A stretch of DNA of 64,000 nucleotides, from contig NC_034411.1 of NCBI RefSeq assembly GCF_002078875.1, positions 6,689,986 to 6,753,985 of the forward strand, given 5' to 3'. The translations under genes were made by a program, and so were the position numbers. Positions within the stretch are counted from its first letter, which is position 1, and every line of letters starts with the position of its first letter. Positions 36,013 to 48,340 of this stretch are shown here, piece after piece. Source of the stretch: Numida meleagris. Lineage: Eukaryota; Chordata; Aves; Galliformes; Numididae. The notes under the pieces were generated by a model. That model ran no database searches and had not been told where the DNA came from. It saw nothing but the letters and a program-made list of their open reading frames with translations.

Positions 36013-38539
36013 ATTTTTGAGTTGAGAGTCCGATTGCAGCTCTATACATTCCATTTGAAAAATTGCAGATAATGTATTTATATTGACTGAAATTGAGTCA
36101 CAAACATAAATGGATGATTTTTTCAGTAATCTTGAAACCTGTTCTCAAACCCTTTATCAAAACAGAAAGTACAGCTGCGTATCTTTTGCTCTTCACTGGA
36201 CTGTGTTTAGCCAATGTATCTCAATGTATAAAACTATTTTACATAACTTGGGTTATCGCTGCACTGTGCCCTCCTGGTTTCAGCCCAGACAGCGTTAACA
36301 GCACCCCGATGTGCCGTTGTTGGGAGCAATGGGTGCACACCTGAGGCCGGGCTGCACCGCTGTCTTGGAGGGGCAGAGTTGCCACCATGATGGTGCGGGG
36401 CAGGAGGCAGCTGCAGGACGGGTTGGGTTGGGCCATGGGTTGGATGTGCCTGGGACTTTAGTGCATGGAGTTGTGAGGAGGGCTCTTAGGTGCTGCTGCG
36501 CTATAAATGAGGATAATTTAAGAGCAGAGACATTGAAAGCTGACATGAGTTAATCTTTTCCTCTATTTCATATTTGTTAATGCAGCAAGGCTGGTTTCAG
36601 ATCTTTTGAAAAAAGACCTGAGGTTGCCCTGGTACTAACTGTGCAAGGAGAAGTCTATCCTATAAAAAGGCTTTATCTTTTTATTAAAAAATGCACTAAG
36701 TCGTGGGAAAATGTTCAAAATGAGGAATGATCTGATAAAAAAACTTTAGAGGCTTGGCGTTGGCTCGTATGAACTTTTCTGAAAGAGAAGGGACGTGTTT
36801 GTATATTTCTTATCAAACAACGCCAGATTTATTTATATCAATCATTCCTGTAACATGACGTGTGAAATTAGCATTACTACTTAATTTTACATTACAGCAA
36901 CAAGCAACATCATTTTTGATCTTGTCTAATGGAGGAGATGGTTTCCAAAAGTGCTTTGCAAGAAATGGGAAATCTGGCTGCTTCTCAATAATGTAGACTG
37001 CAGCTTTTGATTCTTTGGGGTTTAAAAGCAAAATTTGTTATGGAATCTAAAAGCAAGTGAGTTATTCTAGACCTCCTAGTCATACTAAGAAACCTGTCCT
37101 CTAAGCAGGACAGAAATATAGTGACAGTCTCTGTCACGAAGCTGTTTTTGAAATTTTTCTTCAATTTTGTGACCTCAGATCAACTTTCTGTCTTGAATAT
37201 ACAGTAAATGCTTCCTCCGCATTCATTCCAAAAGACAACCACATCTGAGCTCAGAGTTGAAACTATTTATTTGAATTTTGTTGTTGTTGTTTTTTTCCTG
37301 ACAAGCTGTTTAACCTCTTTGATTTATTCTCATGCTGAGTTAATTCATTATTTGTATTTGTAGGGGAGCTAGGGGTATGCTGGGGTGAATTTTTCAGCGA
37401 TTGGGTGGCCCCAGTATTTGCAACTGGAAGTCTAATTAGTAGAGGAGGAAGGAGGAGCTGCTTGTATGGTCATTTTCGTATGTGTTGTAGTAGAAATAAA
37501 GGAATACAACAAGTCTAAGATTGGCATTTATAAATGTGTATGTAGTTAATGTAACTGTTAAACTCTTCCATAAGCTTTCGAGTCCATGACCCGTTGCTCT
37601 TTTGTTGATGTCCACACAGCCTTGCTGGCTTTTTTAGTGAGATAAAGGATCACAAATGAAACAAATGCAAAGTGATAGAGTCTGAACTTTAAGTGCTAAC
37701 TATGATGAGGAATCAGAATTTTTCAATTAATTAGTTTTGAGTGTGTAGAAAAGTTTTTGTGTGGTAGCAGATGTCAAAATCATCTGAAGAAAAATCTTAT
37801 GTTCTGTCTCCTTGCCTCTGGATCTTTACTCCTTTAATTAAAACAAAAACCTTGCATCCTGAAGTTTTAGCAGAAGTCTACAAAATGAGGCTGCCTGTTC
37901 ACCACCATCTGTGGTACTCTTGGCCACTAAACAGTAGAAAAACTGTCCCAGGCAACTGCCATGGCATTCCGTAATGGATAGGCACAAATGGGGAATTGAA
38001 GCCTCAGTTTGCTTGCTTGCTTGCTGTTCTGCCCAGCAGGAAAAGCCCTGTATGCCACTTCTGATCACTTTTCTCAGTCAGTAGAATGGTGCTTGGCACA
38101 TGGGTCCCTAAAGTTAATGGGGAGGATTTTCCGATGACACGAGATGTGAAAGATGGTGTCTTGCATGTGTTTTTCCTTTCTCCCTTTCCCCACTGACTAC
38201 TGGGCCACTGTTGTCTGGTTGAACATACACAGCGTGTGCACTATGTGAATTCACACTTCCTTGGCAAAGGCACTTCATACAGAAAGCTCACTCCATAAAT
38301 AACTTGGGCCGTGCGTTTATTCTGCTCTGAAATGCTGTAAAAAATAAAAGGCTACCTATCAAAGTTGTTTGTCTAATAGTGGAGGAAGGGGACGATATTG
38401 TAAACACTGTCCAAATGAATTGTAGTAACCAGAATAAATGGTGGTTGCTGTTATGGAGCTCTGAGGCTGAGGCCTTTCCAAATACATCACATGTGACTTT
38501 AATCCATTCCAGAGCCCACGTCTATTCCAGGCTCAGAAA
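36013..38539. other. Single-copy noncoding stretch
   Basis: No gene is recognised. 36290-36500 is GC-rich with no known repeat signature. Short GTT (about 37279-37292) and GCTT (38008-38024) runs are present. Confidence 0.5.
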
Positions 38540-38720
38540 TTTGATGCTCTGAGGTGCTAAGCCCCCTCTATGGCTATAGAAATCAATAGGGCAGCAGCCT
38601 GCTCAGCACCCTGAAAAGGCGATCAATCTGCTGCAGGCCTGGTCCTCCAGGCCTGATCCTGTGCAGCCTTCCTGTCTGCACTTAATTTTAGGCAGGGATA
38701 TACCACCTTTGGAGAAGGAC
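38540..38720. repeat. Possible ancient sauropsid interspersed repeat
   Basis: The block has GAGGTGCTAAGCCCCCTCTA, a CTCAGCACC near 38605 and AGGCCTGATCCTGTGCAGCC at 38649. The last shares GGCCTGATCCT with 10491-10501. The 'gcctgatcctgcacagc' style is typical of old dispersed sauropsid sequence. The family is not identified. Confidence 0.3.
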
Positions 38721-38989
38721 CACTCACTTGCTCTGAGTTAGCCTGCATATAGGGTCTGCAGCTCCAGGGTCTGATGCTGTGTTTGTATTTTATTTTGATG
38801 TTGCAGCTTGCTAGTGCACCTTCCTCATAGCAATCTGCTGCAATAAGGCCACAGTTCTATTCTTAAAATCAGAGATGTGTCTGCTTTTGGTGGACAAGTA
38901 TTGTTGGCACGGAACTCACTGATAATAAGCTGTAACTAGGGCTTAAAGGAATATGTTTACAGAGTATGAATAGATCATATAGGATAAAG

Positions 38990-39500
38990 TTAAATTTTAT
39001 CCAGCAAAACCTGATTTTATGTGAAAATTTAATCTGGCACGAATTTGCTCCTGCAGTCCCCCCAGCACGAGTAATGTTAATTCCTGGAAGAAACAGTAGG
39101 GTGGGGAAGGAGCGGAGGAAACAGGAATAAAAAATGTCCTTAGCCATCGGTATTTGCCGCCTGAAAGGGCATAAACCCAGCTTCCAGCAGCCCTTCTGAC
39201 GCCACTGCCTCACGGCCAGGAACAGAGCTCTTTGAGGTGACATTCAAGCCCCTAATAGCGGGCAGTCGGTTTTGACAATCATAATTTTCTCTCATGGCGA
39301 CATTGCTGCTCGCTCACCTATCCATGGCAGCCTGTCTGGAGCAGTAACAGAATCCCGTTTGCTTTAGGGGCGGGGGCCGGGGCCTGCAGGGCTCCCCAGC
39401 CCATCTGTAATTATACGGCCGGCAGAGGAGTGCCTCAGGTTGCGCATTAGGCCCTTGCTGAGATCGGTAATTATAATATCAGTTTTCTCCAAATAAGACT
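38990..39500. promoter_or_regulatory. Candidate cis-regulatory module beside duplicated element
   Basis: This block stands out from its surroundings in keeping many CpGs (for example in 39130-39290 and 39361-39425). It also holds two identical GTAATTATA sites at 39407-39415 and 39467-39475, exactly 60 bp apart. GACAATCATAATTTTC at 39276-39291 adds a further site. The mix of GC-rich and TAATTA-rich sequence, with no repeat signature, is typical of conserved developmental enhancers. The module abuts copy A of the duplicated element. Conservation is inferred, not shown. Confidence 0.35.
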
Positions 39501-39787
39501 GACAGAACGGCGTTGGTAGCAGAGGTGACTCAAAGTTTAGCAAGTCTTAGGGAAAGTTTACTGTCTCCTGCTGCTTTCTGTCCCACAAATTTGGCCTCGC
39601 TAATAACCAGCGCTGGCCACAAGCAGTAGGAATCCTTTTCAATCACTATTAGCAACACTTCATTTCTGTCATATTTGACCCCTGGCAAGCTGCAGCCCAG
39701 TAAAGAGCATTCCCTGCAGAAAGTAACCAGACATCTAGGATTTACTCTGTGACAAATGACATTTTTAAGGCCCTTAAAAAACACTGA
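39501..39787 (+). repeat. Duplicated ~290-bp element, copy A
   Basis: This element aligns by eye to 43138-43432 in the same orientation over its whole length, at roughly 70-75% identity with a few 1-nt and larger gaps. Two blocks are nearly unchanged. 39518-39540 is identical over 23 bp and contains a perfect AP-1 site TGACTCA at 39526-39532. 39629-39660 has one mismatch in 32 bp and contains CAATCA, the reverse of a PBX/HOX-like TGATTG. The gaps are not multiples of three and no common frame survives, so it is noncoding. It may be an old tandemly copied regulatory element or one copy of an unnamed ancient repeat. Confidence 0.85.
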
Positions 39788-42168
39788 AGCAAATTCACAG
39801 CAGGACTCTGGAAAGGCCTTTAGCAACCTCCATAGGAGATAAGGCAGGGATAGCCCTTACATGGTAGCACCCCATCTTTACCTTTTTATTTTGCCTGACT
39901 TCATGCTTGCTGGTACCTCCAGTAGGAAACTCCTGCTCCCTTCAGTTTCTTAAGAGCCTGACAGTGTTTTTTGTGTTTTGTACTGAGAAGTTTCCTAACA
40001 CAGTAATGTCTTTCTCCTCTCCTAGACATTTTCATTTGTGGGTATCTGAGAGTGGTTCAGCAGCCCAGTTCTTACTGGGGAAAAAGTGACACCCAGTGTT
40101 GTCACAGCCACCAAGCTAACGTCTACTCTGTGCCTTAATTTTTAAAAGAAATGTCTGAAATCATCAGGAAACAGTTTTTATTAAAATTCTTTTGTGCCCG
40201 AGCAAGAAAACACAGTGAGGTTCTTTTGCACATCTAGTTTCTCATAAAGGCAATTGTGCATTTGAGACAACGTTGCAAACATCAGTATCCAGGTAATGCA
40301 CTGTTGTAAGGGTCTTAAATGAATGCAGCATGACCCTGGGGAAGCCAGTCTGAGGGAACAGAGCTGCTGGGAGATAGAAGCAGAATAAATAGGAGATGCA
40401 TAGATTCCTCTTCCACAGATGTTTCCAACACAGTTGTTCTAAGGTAGATCCTGGTTGCTCCATGGGAGCTGTGGTCTGTTAAGTGTAATGAATACATTAA
40501 AAAGCCAGGAGAAGACGTAACAAGACAGAAAAGCAAGGGCTTTTGAAGCCACAGCTTTGTACATACTCTTACCAGCTGTTCTTTCTCAATTCATTTCCTC
40601 ACTTTGTGATTTACAGGGAAAAAAGGCAAGAAAAAGCCATCTTGGCTGATGGTTTATGGCCATTCAGAAACAGCAGTCATAGGGGTGACCCTGCCTACTC
40701 AAACATTTGCAATAGCACATAGCGTGTTCTCCTTCCCACCTCTTGTGACCATGCAGGAAGCTGCCTAGGTGCAGCCAGCACTGCCCCAACCGGGAGAACT
40801 GCATTGTTTGCCCTTTCACGATGTTTTTCTGCAGCGCTCCCGATTGACATTTGAACATATTTTGGAGGGTGTGTTGTAGCCGCACCTAAGCTTGTGCCTC
40901 AGGCCTGTTGCCTCTCTGACCTCTGAGCCTCTTTGGGAGCCAGGCTGAGGGCTGCCCTCTCTATACATGTCCAATACATCCTTATTTTTAGGGATTTGTG
41001 CAGAGTCAGGATTCCCATGAGCTAGTTGGGGAATGCGTTGGCCACTGAAGGCAGAAGGGAAGGCTGTGAACCCACTTAAAATGTAAATTTCTTTTAGATC
41101 AAGAGAAAAACAAGCTACTTCTAACAGTTCTGCGTGCTTTCCATGCACGGTGCCTGCACACTCATATTTTTGCATGCAAAATGAGAGTTTCTTCGTAGTT
41201 TCTAGACTTAAGTCTTCTGGTCAGTTTATGTCTTCTTTGACAAAGCAGCTGTTGGCACATATGACTTCCCAGAGAGCAGCTTCCACAGGTACAGAAAGCA
41301 GGTTGTGTGCACTCAGGATTAGCACAGACTGACAGAGAGCTAGGTGCCATCCTAGCTAAGTAGTGGTGTCTGTCAGAGAATGGGGTTAAGGGAATGAATA
41401 CCTGTGGGATGCAGGAGTTGTATTTTATGGTCATCAGTAAAATGACTAGTGTATATTAAAGGGTAACACAGAATTATTGCCATTGCAAGTAGAAGTGCCA
41501 TCAAGAATTAGTTTTGCATATTTTTGGGCCTGAAAGTGAACATTCTCCTCAGTCTTTGATCCACAGCTTGGTATTTTCCTGAAGAAGGCTAAGCTAGCCT
41601 GACCAAAAAAGAGCAATGTGAAGAGAGTCCAGTTACTTCATGCATTGTGCCATATGCCTGCATTGTCTCCTAGATCTTGATATGCTGTTAATATACTGAA
41701 AATAACCTGAGAAGTGCCAGCTTTGTTGCTGAGATTGTATATTATTGAACTGAAAGTAATGTGTGACCCATCAAAAGCTCCTTTCAAAGTACATTTGTTT
41801 AATCTTTTCTGTTATGCCCTCTGTCGAGACATATAGAATGAGTGAACACAACCCAACAGAACTGAAATCCTAGTAGATGCTAATGGAGTCCGTAGTTCAT
41901 GCTGGGGTGGACTGATCAAGAGGGCTTCCATTAAACAAAGCATGTTTGTCTTGCTGTTCAACTCAAGTTGAAATCAGGCATCTGGGATGAGAGAGCTAAG
42001 CTACTACTGCCCTTTATCTTACATTCAACTCTTCCCACCACAGATGCTCTAGGGTAATAGACTTATTTACACTCCAAAAGTCATGCTGTTGGGCCGCCAT
42101 CTCAGCCTAGGCCTCCATCATCCCAGCTCAAGTAATCCATTATTTTATTTTTCCTGTTTGGTTTTCAG
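39788..42168. other. Single-copy noncoding stretch
   Basis: No gene or repeat is recognised between duplicated copy A and the candidate exon. Frames of up to 119 codons (40816-41175, minus) lack pattern. Confidence 0.5.
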
Positions 42169-42188
42169 CTGGCTCAGGTTCCTGAGCT

Positions 42189-42500
42189 ATGCAGCTGTAC
42201 AAATCTCCTGTCTGGAGCCAAGGAGGGGAGACTCGTGTGTGGACAGGTGTGAACCTCCCTCCTGGAGGACACCCATACATCTACGTAGAACCACCAGGGG
42301 ACCCCAAATGTCCTCAGTACGATCACTACAGCAAAGCCCAGGAGATTCCTGCTCTTTCAGTATGTGGGCAGCTGAAGAACCCTCCCAGGAAAGACAGGTT
42401 TCACTTAATACCTTCTGATTTTTGCCTTCTAAGTGTCTTAATTGATTTCCTTTCCCTGTGTCTAGAGGCCTGGATTACCAAGTTTCCGTGGAGTCTGAAG
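42189..42500 (+). CDS. Candidate N-terminal coding exon(s) of an unknown protein
   Basis: A very good acceptor (branch-like AAGTAAT, TTTTATTTTTCCTG tract, GGTTTTCAG ending at 42168) is followed by 20 nt with an in-frame stop and then ATG at 42189, with a purine at -3. The frame stays open to 42539. Its first part reads MQLYKSPVWSQGGETRVWTG and then is rich in Pro, Gly and Tyr (GGHPYIYVEPPGDPKCPQYD). That is unlike chance ORFs in this window. Around 42398 the frame turns into intron-like hydrophobic sequence. A weak donor (ACAG/GTTTCA, 42398) and a good acceptor (CCTGTGTCTAG, ending 42465) would remove 68 nt and keep the frame open to an AAG/GTACAG donor at 42501. The product is not recognised. 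It could be a real small gene, a decayed exon or chance. The short intron is the weakest part. Confidence 0.28.
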
Positions 42501-43137
42501 GTACAGGGTACATCTGAATTCTCGAGGCAATGTAATTAATCAGATATATGGAGAGATGGAGTCAAGTTAAATCATCAGCCACTACTAGCAATCTGCAGTG
42601 AAGCCACGCTGATCCTGCAGTACTTGAGGCAGAACTCCCTGTATGAGCCATTAAAAAAAGTCAGAACCTGCTGAGGAATAGAGGTAGATCTTGTGCTTGA
42701 TGCATCGAACAGGGATTAAGGAGGCAGAAGCTGAATTCCCACTTCCCTTCCTCAGTCTGGCTGCCTGCCCTTAGGGTTGCCACTTACTATCTGTGCCTTA
42801 AATGCAAAGTTTCTGCGTGTTTGTGTTGCTGTGCAAAGCTGATTTTTCTTAGAGAGGCAAGATGTCTGACACAACAGAGCCCTACTCCTGCACTCAATGT
42901 AAAGTATCACAGTCAAAATGGGTAGTTGGATATTTGCTGGAGTGAAGTCTTTGTTTCTCGAGCTAACCCACAATGCAGAAGTTTTTTGGCCTTATTGACT
43001 TGCTGTTGTGCTAATGCTCATTCCCACGGTTCATTTCTTTTTTGTGTCGCTCAGTTTGTGTGAAAATCTGTCTTTACATTTCCAGTGAAAGTCTGGTTCG
43101 GACTGCGTTAACATAAAGCTCAGTGGAGAAACAAGAG
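42501..43137. other. Single-copy noncoding stretch
   Basis: No further exon could be linked to the candidate at 42189. No repeat is recognised. Confidence 0.5.
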
Positions 43138-43432
43138 GACAGACTAGTGTTAATAGGGAGGGAAGCAGAGGTGACTCAAAGTTTAGAGAGCCTTAGAGAA
43201 GTTTACTGTCTCCCGTTGCTCTCTGTTCGACGGAGTTGGCCCATCTAAAACCAACACTGGCCAGCAGCAATGGGAATCCTTTTCAATCACCATTAGCAAC
43301 ACTTTTATTTCCATCATACTTGACCACAGCAGGCTGCATCTCAGTGAAGAGCATTCCTTTCAGAAAGCCAACAGACATTCAAGTGCAGCGGATTTACTGT
43401 GTGAAAACGACATTTTTAGGGGCTTCTGAAAA
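43138..43432 (+). repeat. Duplicated ~290-bp element, copy B
   Basis: This is the second copy of the element at 39501-39787, 3.64 kb downstream and in direct orientation. The identical 23-bp core lies at 43164-43186 (AP-1 TGACTCA at 43172-43178) and the 32-bp block at 43273-43304. The tails also match (GGATTTACTGTGTGA...GACATTTTTAGG at about 43389-43420 against the A copy at 39738-39770). The flanks outside the element do not match, which argues against a recent segmental duplication. No target-site duplication or terminal repeat is evident. A short plus-strand ORF inside is not shared with copy A. Confidence 0.85.
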
Positions 43433-46400
43433 TGTTTAAATGAATGCTCTTTTTTCACTCTTTCTCACAGCTTGATTCTCAGCTTAGAAAACCCTTCTTG
43501 CTTAGCAATTTTAGTCTCCTACAGGAGTTTGAAAGTTAGGTTAATGTTTGAAATATAAATGTCCTGTTGCTACTGTAAAATTACACATTTCTTAAGGCTT
43601 GTATGTTGGTAAAACTAATGATTATAGCTACTTTGTTCAGGGTGAATGAAGTAGGGTTTCTGATGCATATTTTGGAGTTGACAAAAGAATTCTGCACAGT
43701 CTATGAGTTTTTATGTAACTCTGCAATAATGCTTTCCTGCTCAGACTAGCATTACAGTGTTCCATAATGCAGCCCTATTCAAGATGATCAGAGCCAAGAA
43801 GAAAAATTTCCCCCACTTTGGCCTTATTCCTAAAGCTTTCCCTATCTCCTTAATCGGGAGACCGATTTCAGGTCAGAGAGGGGGAGCCGATGAAGGGACT
43901 TAGAATGGAAGTTTATTTGTTGGAGGGAACAAATAGAAAGTCAGTCAGTCTCCACTGCAAATCATAGTTAAAGCACAATTACAGTGAGCTGGTTAAATCC
44001 AAGTCACAGTGTGATGGAGTGGTAGGACTTTCCTTCGCTCCCTAGACCAGATTAAAGTGGCTCTGGGTTTGGTTCTCTCCCTGTACTGAAACGCCTGGGC
44101 TCACGCCAGTTCTGACTGGAATCAAAGGGAATCTCTCTTCTGCAGTGTATTATGTGACGGGCAATTATATGCAAATAACTATAAAAGTATGGGTTTTGTC
44201 AAGTTCCCGTAAAGTCCCTGTGTATATTCACAAACTTTTACTGTCTTCTTCCCTGAGGCTGGAGGTTTCAGGAGCAGCTTGTGAACTTTGTTCCCCTCAT
44301 TTTTTTCTGGTCCCACTTGTGAGGGTATCACTGAACCAATGATGGCACTCGCGAGGGAATTTCCACACGCTGATTCTACATGCCTCTCTCTACACAACCT
44401 ATAATTGCATCCTGGGTTAATCCCGCCTTCTCTACATTAACAGCCCAGTCAACAAAGACAATCTCTTACAGTTTACAGAGAGAAAAAAAACACCCACATT
44501 TAGACAGTGTTTGAGTTGTCTATGGGATGAATCATCTGCTGAAGTGCTTGTAGCCCACTGTTAATTCTGGAGCCTTGATGCTTGAGCCCGTAAGTGAGAT
44601 GCCTCTGGTAAGAGCCACAAGTGAGATCAGATGGCTCCAGGCCCACAGTGCTCCTTCCTGAAGCCCTGAGCATGAAAAACAGTTGGCGCAAATTAGTTTG
44701 GGATCCATGTGAAAACATAATGCAAAAACCATGTGTGGGGAAACAGTTTGACATACGTCTGTTGTTTTCGGGAAATTAGTGCAGCATGAGTTTGAGAGTC
44801 GAGCACATAGTTTGAATGTTGGGCCTTCTAATTGATCCCAGTCTCAATGGAAACAAGTCTTGACATTGCATACTATGTGATCCTCGCACAGCAGGAGCAA
44901 TTAGAAGGGATTGAGTAGTGTGATCATGAGAGGAAATCAAAGATAAAATGTTGCCTTCTCAAAATTATGCTGCCCTACACATGTGGTCTGTTCTTTCTTA
45001 TACCATGAATGCAGGGAGTGTTTAATGAACTGGATCTTAAGTGAGTATAATGTGTTTCCCACTGCAACTATGTGGTCTGTGTTAAATGCAATACTGTATT
45101 TTTGATGGGCAAGCAAATTGATTCCTTTTTTTTGTTGTTTTGCTGACATTAGCCAGGAGCTTACATTTTCAATTTCCTACAGCAAATTGTGCTTGTCCAG
45201 TTTTGAAGAGTACAGAATAAAGGTATATAAATGTTTGTGCCAAGGGTGGCAGTGTAGAAGATGGAGTTCAATAGTGCAGTTTCTGTTGGTTTTAATCTAG
45301 ATTGAAGTGAATATTTACCTGTCAGAAACTTTATTTCCAGAAAGCACTGCCGTACTAACAATTCTCCTTTCCTTGTGCACTCTTTAATTGTGCCAATATT
45401 TGGAATAAAGGTATTTGGATTGCAACACTGCACTGAAATGACTGACTCATTCAAGCGCTCTTCAGGCTGTAAGTTGGAGTTTCCTCAAGTGATGAGCAGA
45501 CTTAAAGAGGGATGTTATCAATGAACATAGGTTTTACTTGCTTTTGCCAAGTAAAAACCATCCTTGTTTTGAAGGTATTATGCAGTGTAATCTGTATGAT
45601 TAGAATTAAGAGGGAAAAGTGCTACTGTGACTGTTTGTGTCAACTATTTTGGCTACAAAATCAGCAGTCACTAGATGCTGAGATGATTTGAAAGCGCAGC
45701 CAATGCAGTGTTCACAGTGATCAAACTGGTGCTATTGCTGCTGTGTCAGCTGCCAAAGATACATAGTTAGAGTCTTCATTCAGGGCAAATGAGGAAAATT
45801 CATAGTCCCATGACATTAAATAAAGGGAACAGCCTAACCCCTTATTATATATTTTCTTTATTTCCATTTCTTTGTATGTGATTTTCTCCTCTACATCTCT
45901 CTGTGTCAGAAAGGTTCTTGTCTAAAAGGTTTTGTCGCCGTTGGGAACAAAAGCAACTGAACTCAGAGCCTGATGAGACAGCCAGCTCCTCCTGCCATAC
46001 ACAGCTGTTCTTTCCTTTCGAACCTTCCAAAACCACTGAGCTAAATGTTTCATTTAAAAAAATGAGTCATCAATCGTAGCTCTTCTAGTGAGGAGAAGAT
46101 GGATACTCCTGCACAACAGATACAAAATCTCCTTGTATTCCTTTTGATGCAGTGTCTGTTGCTCTTCCTGTAATAACTGTTCTCTCTCTGCACCTGCCTG
46201 TTCTCCTTTCTGTGTCTGTCTTCTTCTCCATCCTCTCTCAAAACATGCTGTCTGCTCTGTCTTCCCAGCATCACATTCCCTGACTTTTGTCCTTCCATCT
46301 TGTTTCCATGGGCCTAGTCTGGTACCGCGGAAATTAATGGATATTTTGGCAGTTTCTCTGTCTACAACAAAGCTGGATGCTCTCTAAGTGCTGCCGCACT

Positions 46401-48179
46401 TGGACCAGTAGTAAATGTATCAGGTTCCCTAAGAAATTCCATCACACTGATGCTCTGCAGGAAAACTAGCACTGTTTTTGTCGGGCTAACCAGGATGTAC
46501 ATCATTTTTAAAGAAGTAGTCGCGCCGTATGGAAAAATCAAACTCTAAGATCCCAAGACGAATTGGAGATTGGCTTCCTCCCAGTTCTGTTTCTCAGGCT
46601 GAGATCTTTAGCAGACGTATGCTGGAGAAGGGATGAGGGAAGAAGGGAAAAAATGGAGAAAAGGAGATTTTTAAATGCCCTGAGGCAAGAGCTTAGCTAT
46701 CCTCTTCAGGAGTTTCCAGCTCTCTGAAAACCATATTGCTGATAGTGAATGAGTACTCACTGTTTCAATTTCAGTATTTTTTTCCTTCTGTCCATAAAAA
46801 TATAAGTATCAGTCTGTACTAATGGCGTCATTTGGCCTTTGGAACAGTTAAGGGTCACGAAGTTGTTGGGGGAACTTGACAATAATGTATAAAGAGTGCA
46901 TCGCCTGCCATCACTCCACAGTGGAGAGCTGTGTTACCAAATCTCTTCTTGTACTGGTAGCTCAAGCTTTCTTTTTAGTTAAAATAAGATTTTCTGCATA
47001 AACCAGGCAAAGGAAAGCAACTTGGATCTTGAAGAAAGAAAGGTTGAGAAAGGGAGAATCACAAATCAGTCATTAGAAAAATGTCTATGCTTTGGCCTGT
47101 AAGCACTTTAGTGATGCATTAGAAAGCCAGTAACTGTAAGCTTCCTCTTGTCAGTGGAAATCAGGAGGTATCTCCAAAGTGTAATGCTACTCAGCTAAAA
47201 CCTGTGTCAGTCTGTCAACATAGTGTCTCTCTTTATAGATGCTAAAGGAAAAAAAATCACAATTTTCCTTCTATTTTTAGTATCTCAAGCAGACGCTTAA
47301 ATTTGAAAAGGGTGAAATTGGTCTTTTGTATATTTAGAAGGGATACAGTGCATACAAATCTGCAGGGATACCAGAGAGAAAAAGGGACATTATATAACTA
47401 GGGACAAAGAGCAAGGACCAGCATATGAACGAGCCTGTACATGCAGGGAGAGAAAAGAGAAAAATAAATAATAGCCAGGAGTAGATGACAACAAATGATG
47501 GGTGCCTGGCAGAGTCACTGGTGACAGAGATGGAGGAAATGTGGTTCAAATGTCCCAGTGTTTGTGGCCACAGTTGGTGCATGGTGGTGACAAGGCAGTC
47601 ATGAGATGCTGGAATCTGAGAGATCCAACTGTGTAGAAGGAAGCAGCTGGGCCATCTCTACCTGTACTAGAGACTGGTGCATAGGCTGCATGGCAGAACA
47701 GCGTTTCTGCTAAGATAATTTATCTGGGATTTTATGCCTAAAGAGCCTCATTGACTGCCGTTAACAATTTGCAGCAAAAGCAGACAACAATTAAAATAAG
47801 TTTTTGATGTTAAAAAAACCGCCCTAAATGATGATGTATTTTTTCTCAGTTGTGAGTCGGGCCAGCAGAGTCATAGCAATCCTTGAAAGGCTAGAGAATT
47901 TGTTTGCAAAGAGACCATTGCTCTCCCATTTGTTTATTGCTTCATCTGACACCTTATGCACATTCCATGTTGCTATGGGTTGTCTATAAATCTTGCACCT
48001 TGTACCAAATCAAGGAGACCATCTCTTGAAGAAAGCCCATGTAAGAAGATTTCTTGGAACTCAGCATTGATGAAACTGCACTTATGCAGTTGTTTGAAGC
48101 CCTGCTTTCCCTGCAGAGAAGGGGGCAGGATTGTTTTTCTGTTGAGCAACACACAGCCCCAGTGAATCTATAATTTCCA
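43433..48179. other. Single-copy noncoding stretch
   Basis: No gene or transposon is recognised. 46120-46290 is pyrimidine-rich. An octamer ATGCAAAT (44169-44176) sits 3 bp from TATAAAAG (44180-44187), too close for a normal octamer promoter. Confidence 0.5.
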
Positions 48180-48340
48180 AATCTCTTTTGATTGGATTTA
48201 TGTATTAGTGGTTATAAGGATCTCCTCCTTAAGCTATAAATCACATTTTATGGTATTAATTCATAGGAAATGATTAAGGCATCCTAAATAGGTAAAGATT
48301 TACAGGTTTAATATTAGCTGCTTGACTGGCATTTCCCCTT
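48180..48340. promoter_or_regulatory. Weak candidate AT-rich regulatory block
   Basis: The block contains TTGATTGGATTTAT, AAGCTATAAATCAC, GTATTAATTCATAGG and GGTTTAATATTAGC in about 140 bp. These are homeobox-type words without repeat signature. The call rests on texture only. Confidence 0.18.

Noticed and set aside
35851..36054. Minus-strand ORF as an active mariner transposase
   Set aside because: The element is truncated at about 36012 and the frame holds no complete catalytic domain.
44169..44187. Octamer followed by TATA box as a promoter
   Set aside because: Only 3 bp separate the two motifs, where octamer promoters have tens of bp. No downstream transcript signal is seen.
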